DNA from: SAR324 cluster bacterium
GTDB taxonomy: Bacteria; SAR324; JACQKK01
Reading direction: 5' to 3'
Assembly: GCA_027297205.1 (NCBI GenBank)
Contig: JAPUIH010000031.1
Span: forward strand, 1-32,064
DNA: 32,064 bases
The position numbers were made by a program, and so were the translations under genes. Position 1 is the first letter of the stretch. Each line of letters opens with the position of its first letter. Of the stretch, positions 31,769 to 32,064 are shown one piece after another. The notes beneath the pieces were generated by a model, which made no database searches, was not told the origin of the DNA, and saw only the letters and a program-made list of their open reading frames with translations.

Positions 31769-32064
31769 AATTTACGGTCTCTGGGGACTGCCCGGGCGTC
31801 GTGAATGTGCGCCGCTAGGAGGTGATCGTCCCCGCGTTGGGCATGCAGGCTCCCTTGCCTGTGCGCACTCGCATGCACCGCCCAGTGCGGGCAGCCGAGG
31901 CGCTTAAGTATAACACCAAGTTTCAGTGTTCTCCCAGCAAATACATGACAGGCCACCGCCTCACTGGACAGGGAAAATAATGAAAAGCCGTTGAAATTGT
32001 TAAGTTAATCGCTTGGAATGCGAGGAGATCGCCCGTCAGCCAGCCGGGCAAGCCAGATACGCCG
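31769..32064. other. Upstream region of the ExbB/ExbD-like pair, to the window edge
   Basis: No gene is seen. An interrupted palindrome AACAC (31912-31916) and GTGTT (31926-31930) lies next to a minus-strand TATACT (31907-31912) that could be a -10 element, about 140 bp before the ExbB-like start. The -35 is not recognisable, so the promoter call is weak. Confidence 0.25.

Overview
The window looks like chromosomal DNA of a GC-rich gammaproteobacterium. The order flhB-flhA-flhF-flhG-fliA matches the Pseudomonas/Vibrio-type flagellar cluster, and the GAF-domain PtsP, MurJ and Gph proteins fit the same group. A molybdenum quinone reductase-like module suggests respiratory, possibly sulfur-related, metabolism. 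The species cannot be named from the sequence. No tRNA, rRNA, insertion sequence or CRISPR array was seen.

Layout. (1) 191-5570, + strand: a methyltransferase, a fused four-cluster ferredoxin/NrfD membrane protein, and a cytoplasmic molybdopterin oxidoreductase. (2) 5592-7448, - strand: an acyl-CoA dehydrogenase. (3) 7595-10695, - strand: a three-gene operon homologous to membrane-bound uptake [NiFe] hydrogenase (small subunit, large subunit, b-type cytochrome). All four nickel-ligand cysteines and all proximal-cluster ligands are replaced. (4) 10696-11827: a divergent regulatory region with facing promoters, a long structured leader, and an S24 (LexA/CI-like) repressor gene. (5) 12254-19503, + strand: fliR-flhB-flhA-flhF-flhG-fliA, starting abruptly at fliR without fliOPQ. 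(6) 19504-19902: a terminator and a REP-like composite repeat. (7) 19903-28108, - strand: gph-murJ, a GH15 glycosidase, a long HolA-like protein and ptsP. (8) 28531-29640, + strand: a class C beta-lactamase-family hydrolase. (9) 29664-31768, - strand: an ExbB/ExbD-like ion-channel pair with a long cytoplasmic tail.

The most unusual element is the hydrogenase-like operon at 7595-10695. Overall homology to HyaA/HyaB/HyaC is clear. The large subunit has Gly/Ser where the N-terminal CxxC should be and Ser/Asp where the C-terminal CxxC should be, and it stops exactly at the histidine that ends the mature, protease-processed hydrogenase. The small subunit keeps a Tat signal, both outer Fe-S clusters (each apparently all-cysteine) and a C-terminal anchor. 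The genes are intact and overlapping and no maturation genes accompany them. This suggests a membrane-bound complex that has lost H2 chemistry and been repurposed, with expression possibly controlled by the adjacent S24 repressor. Its function is unknown.
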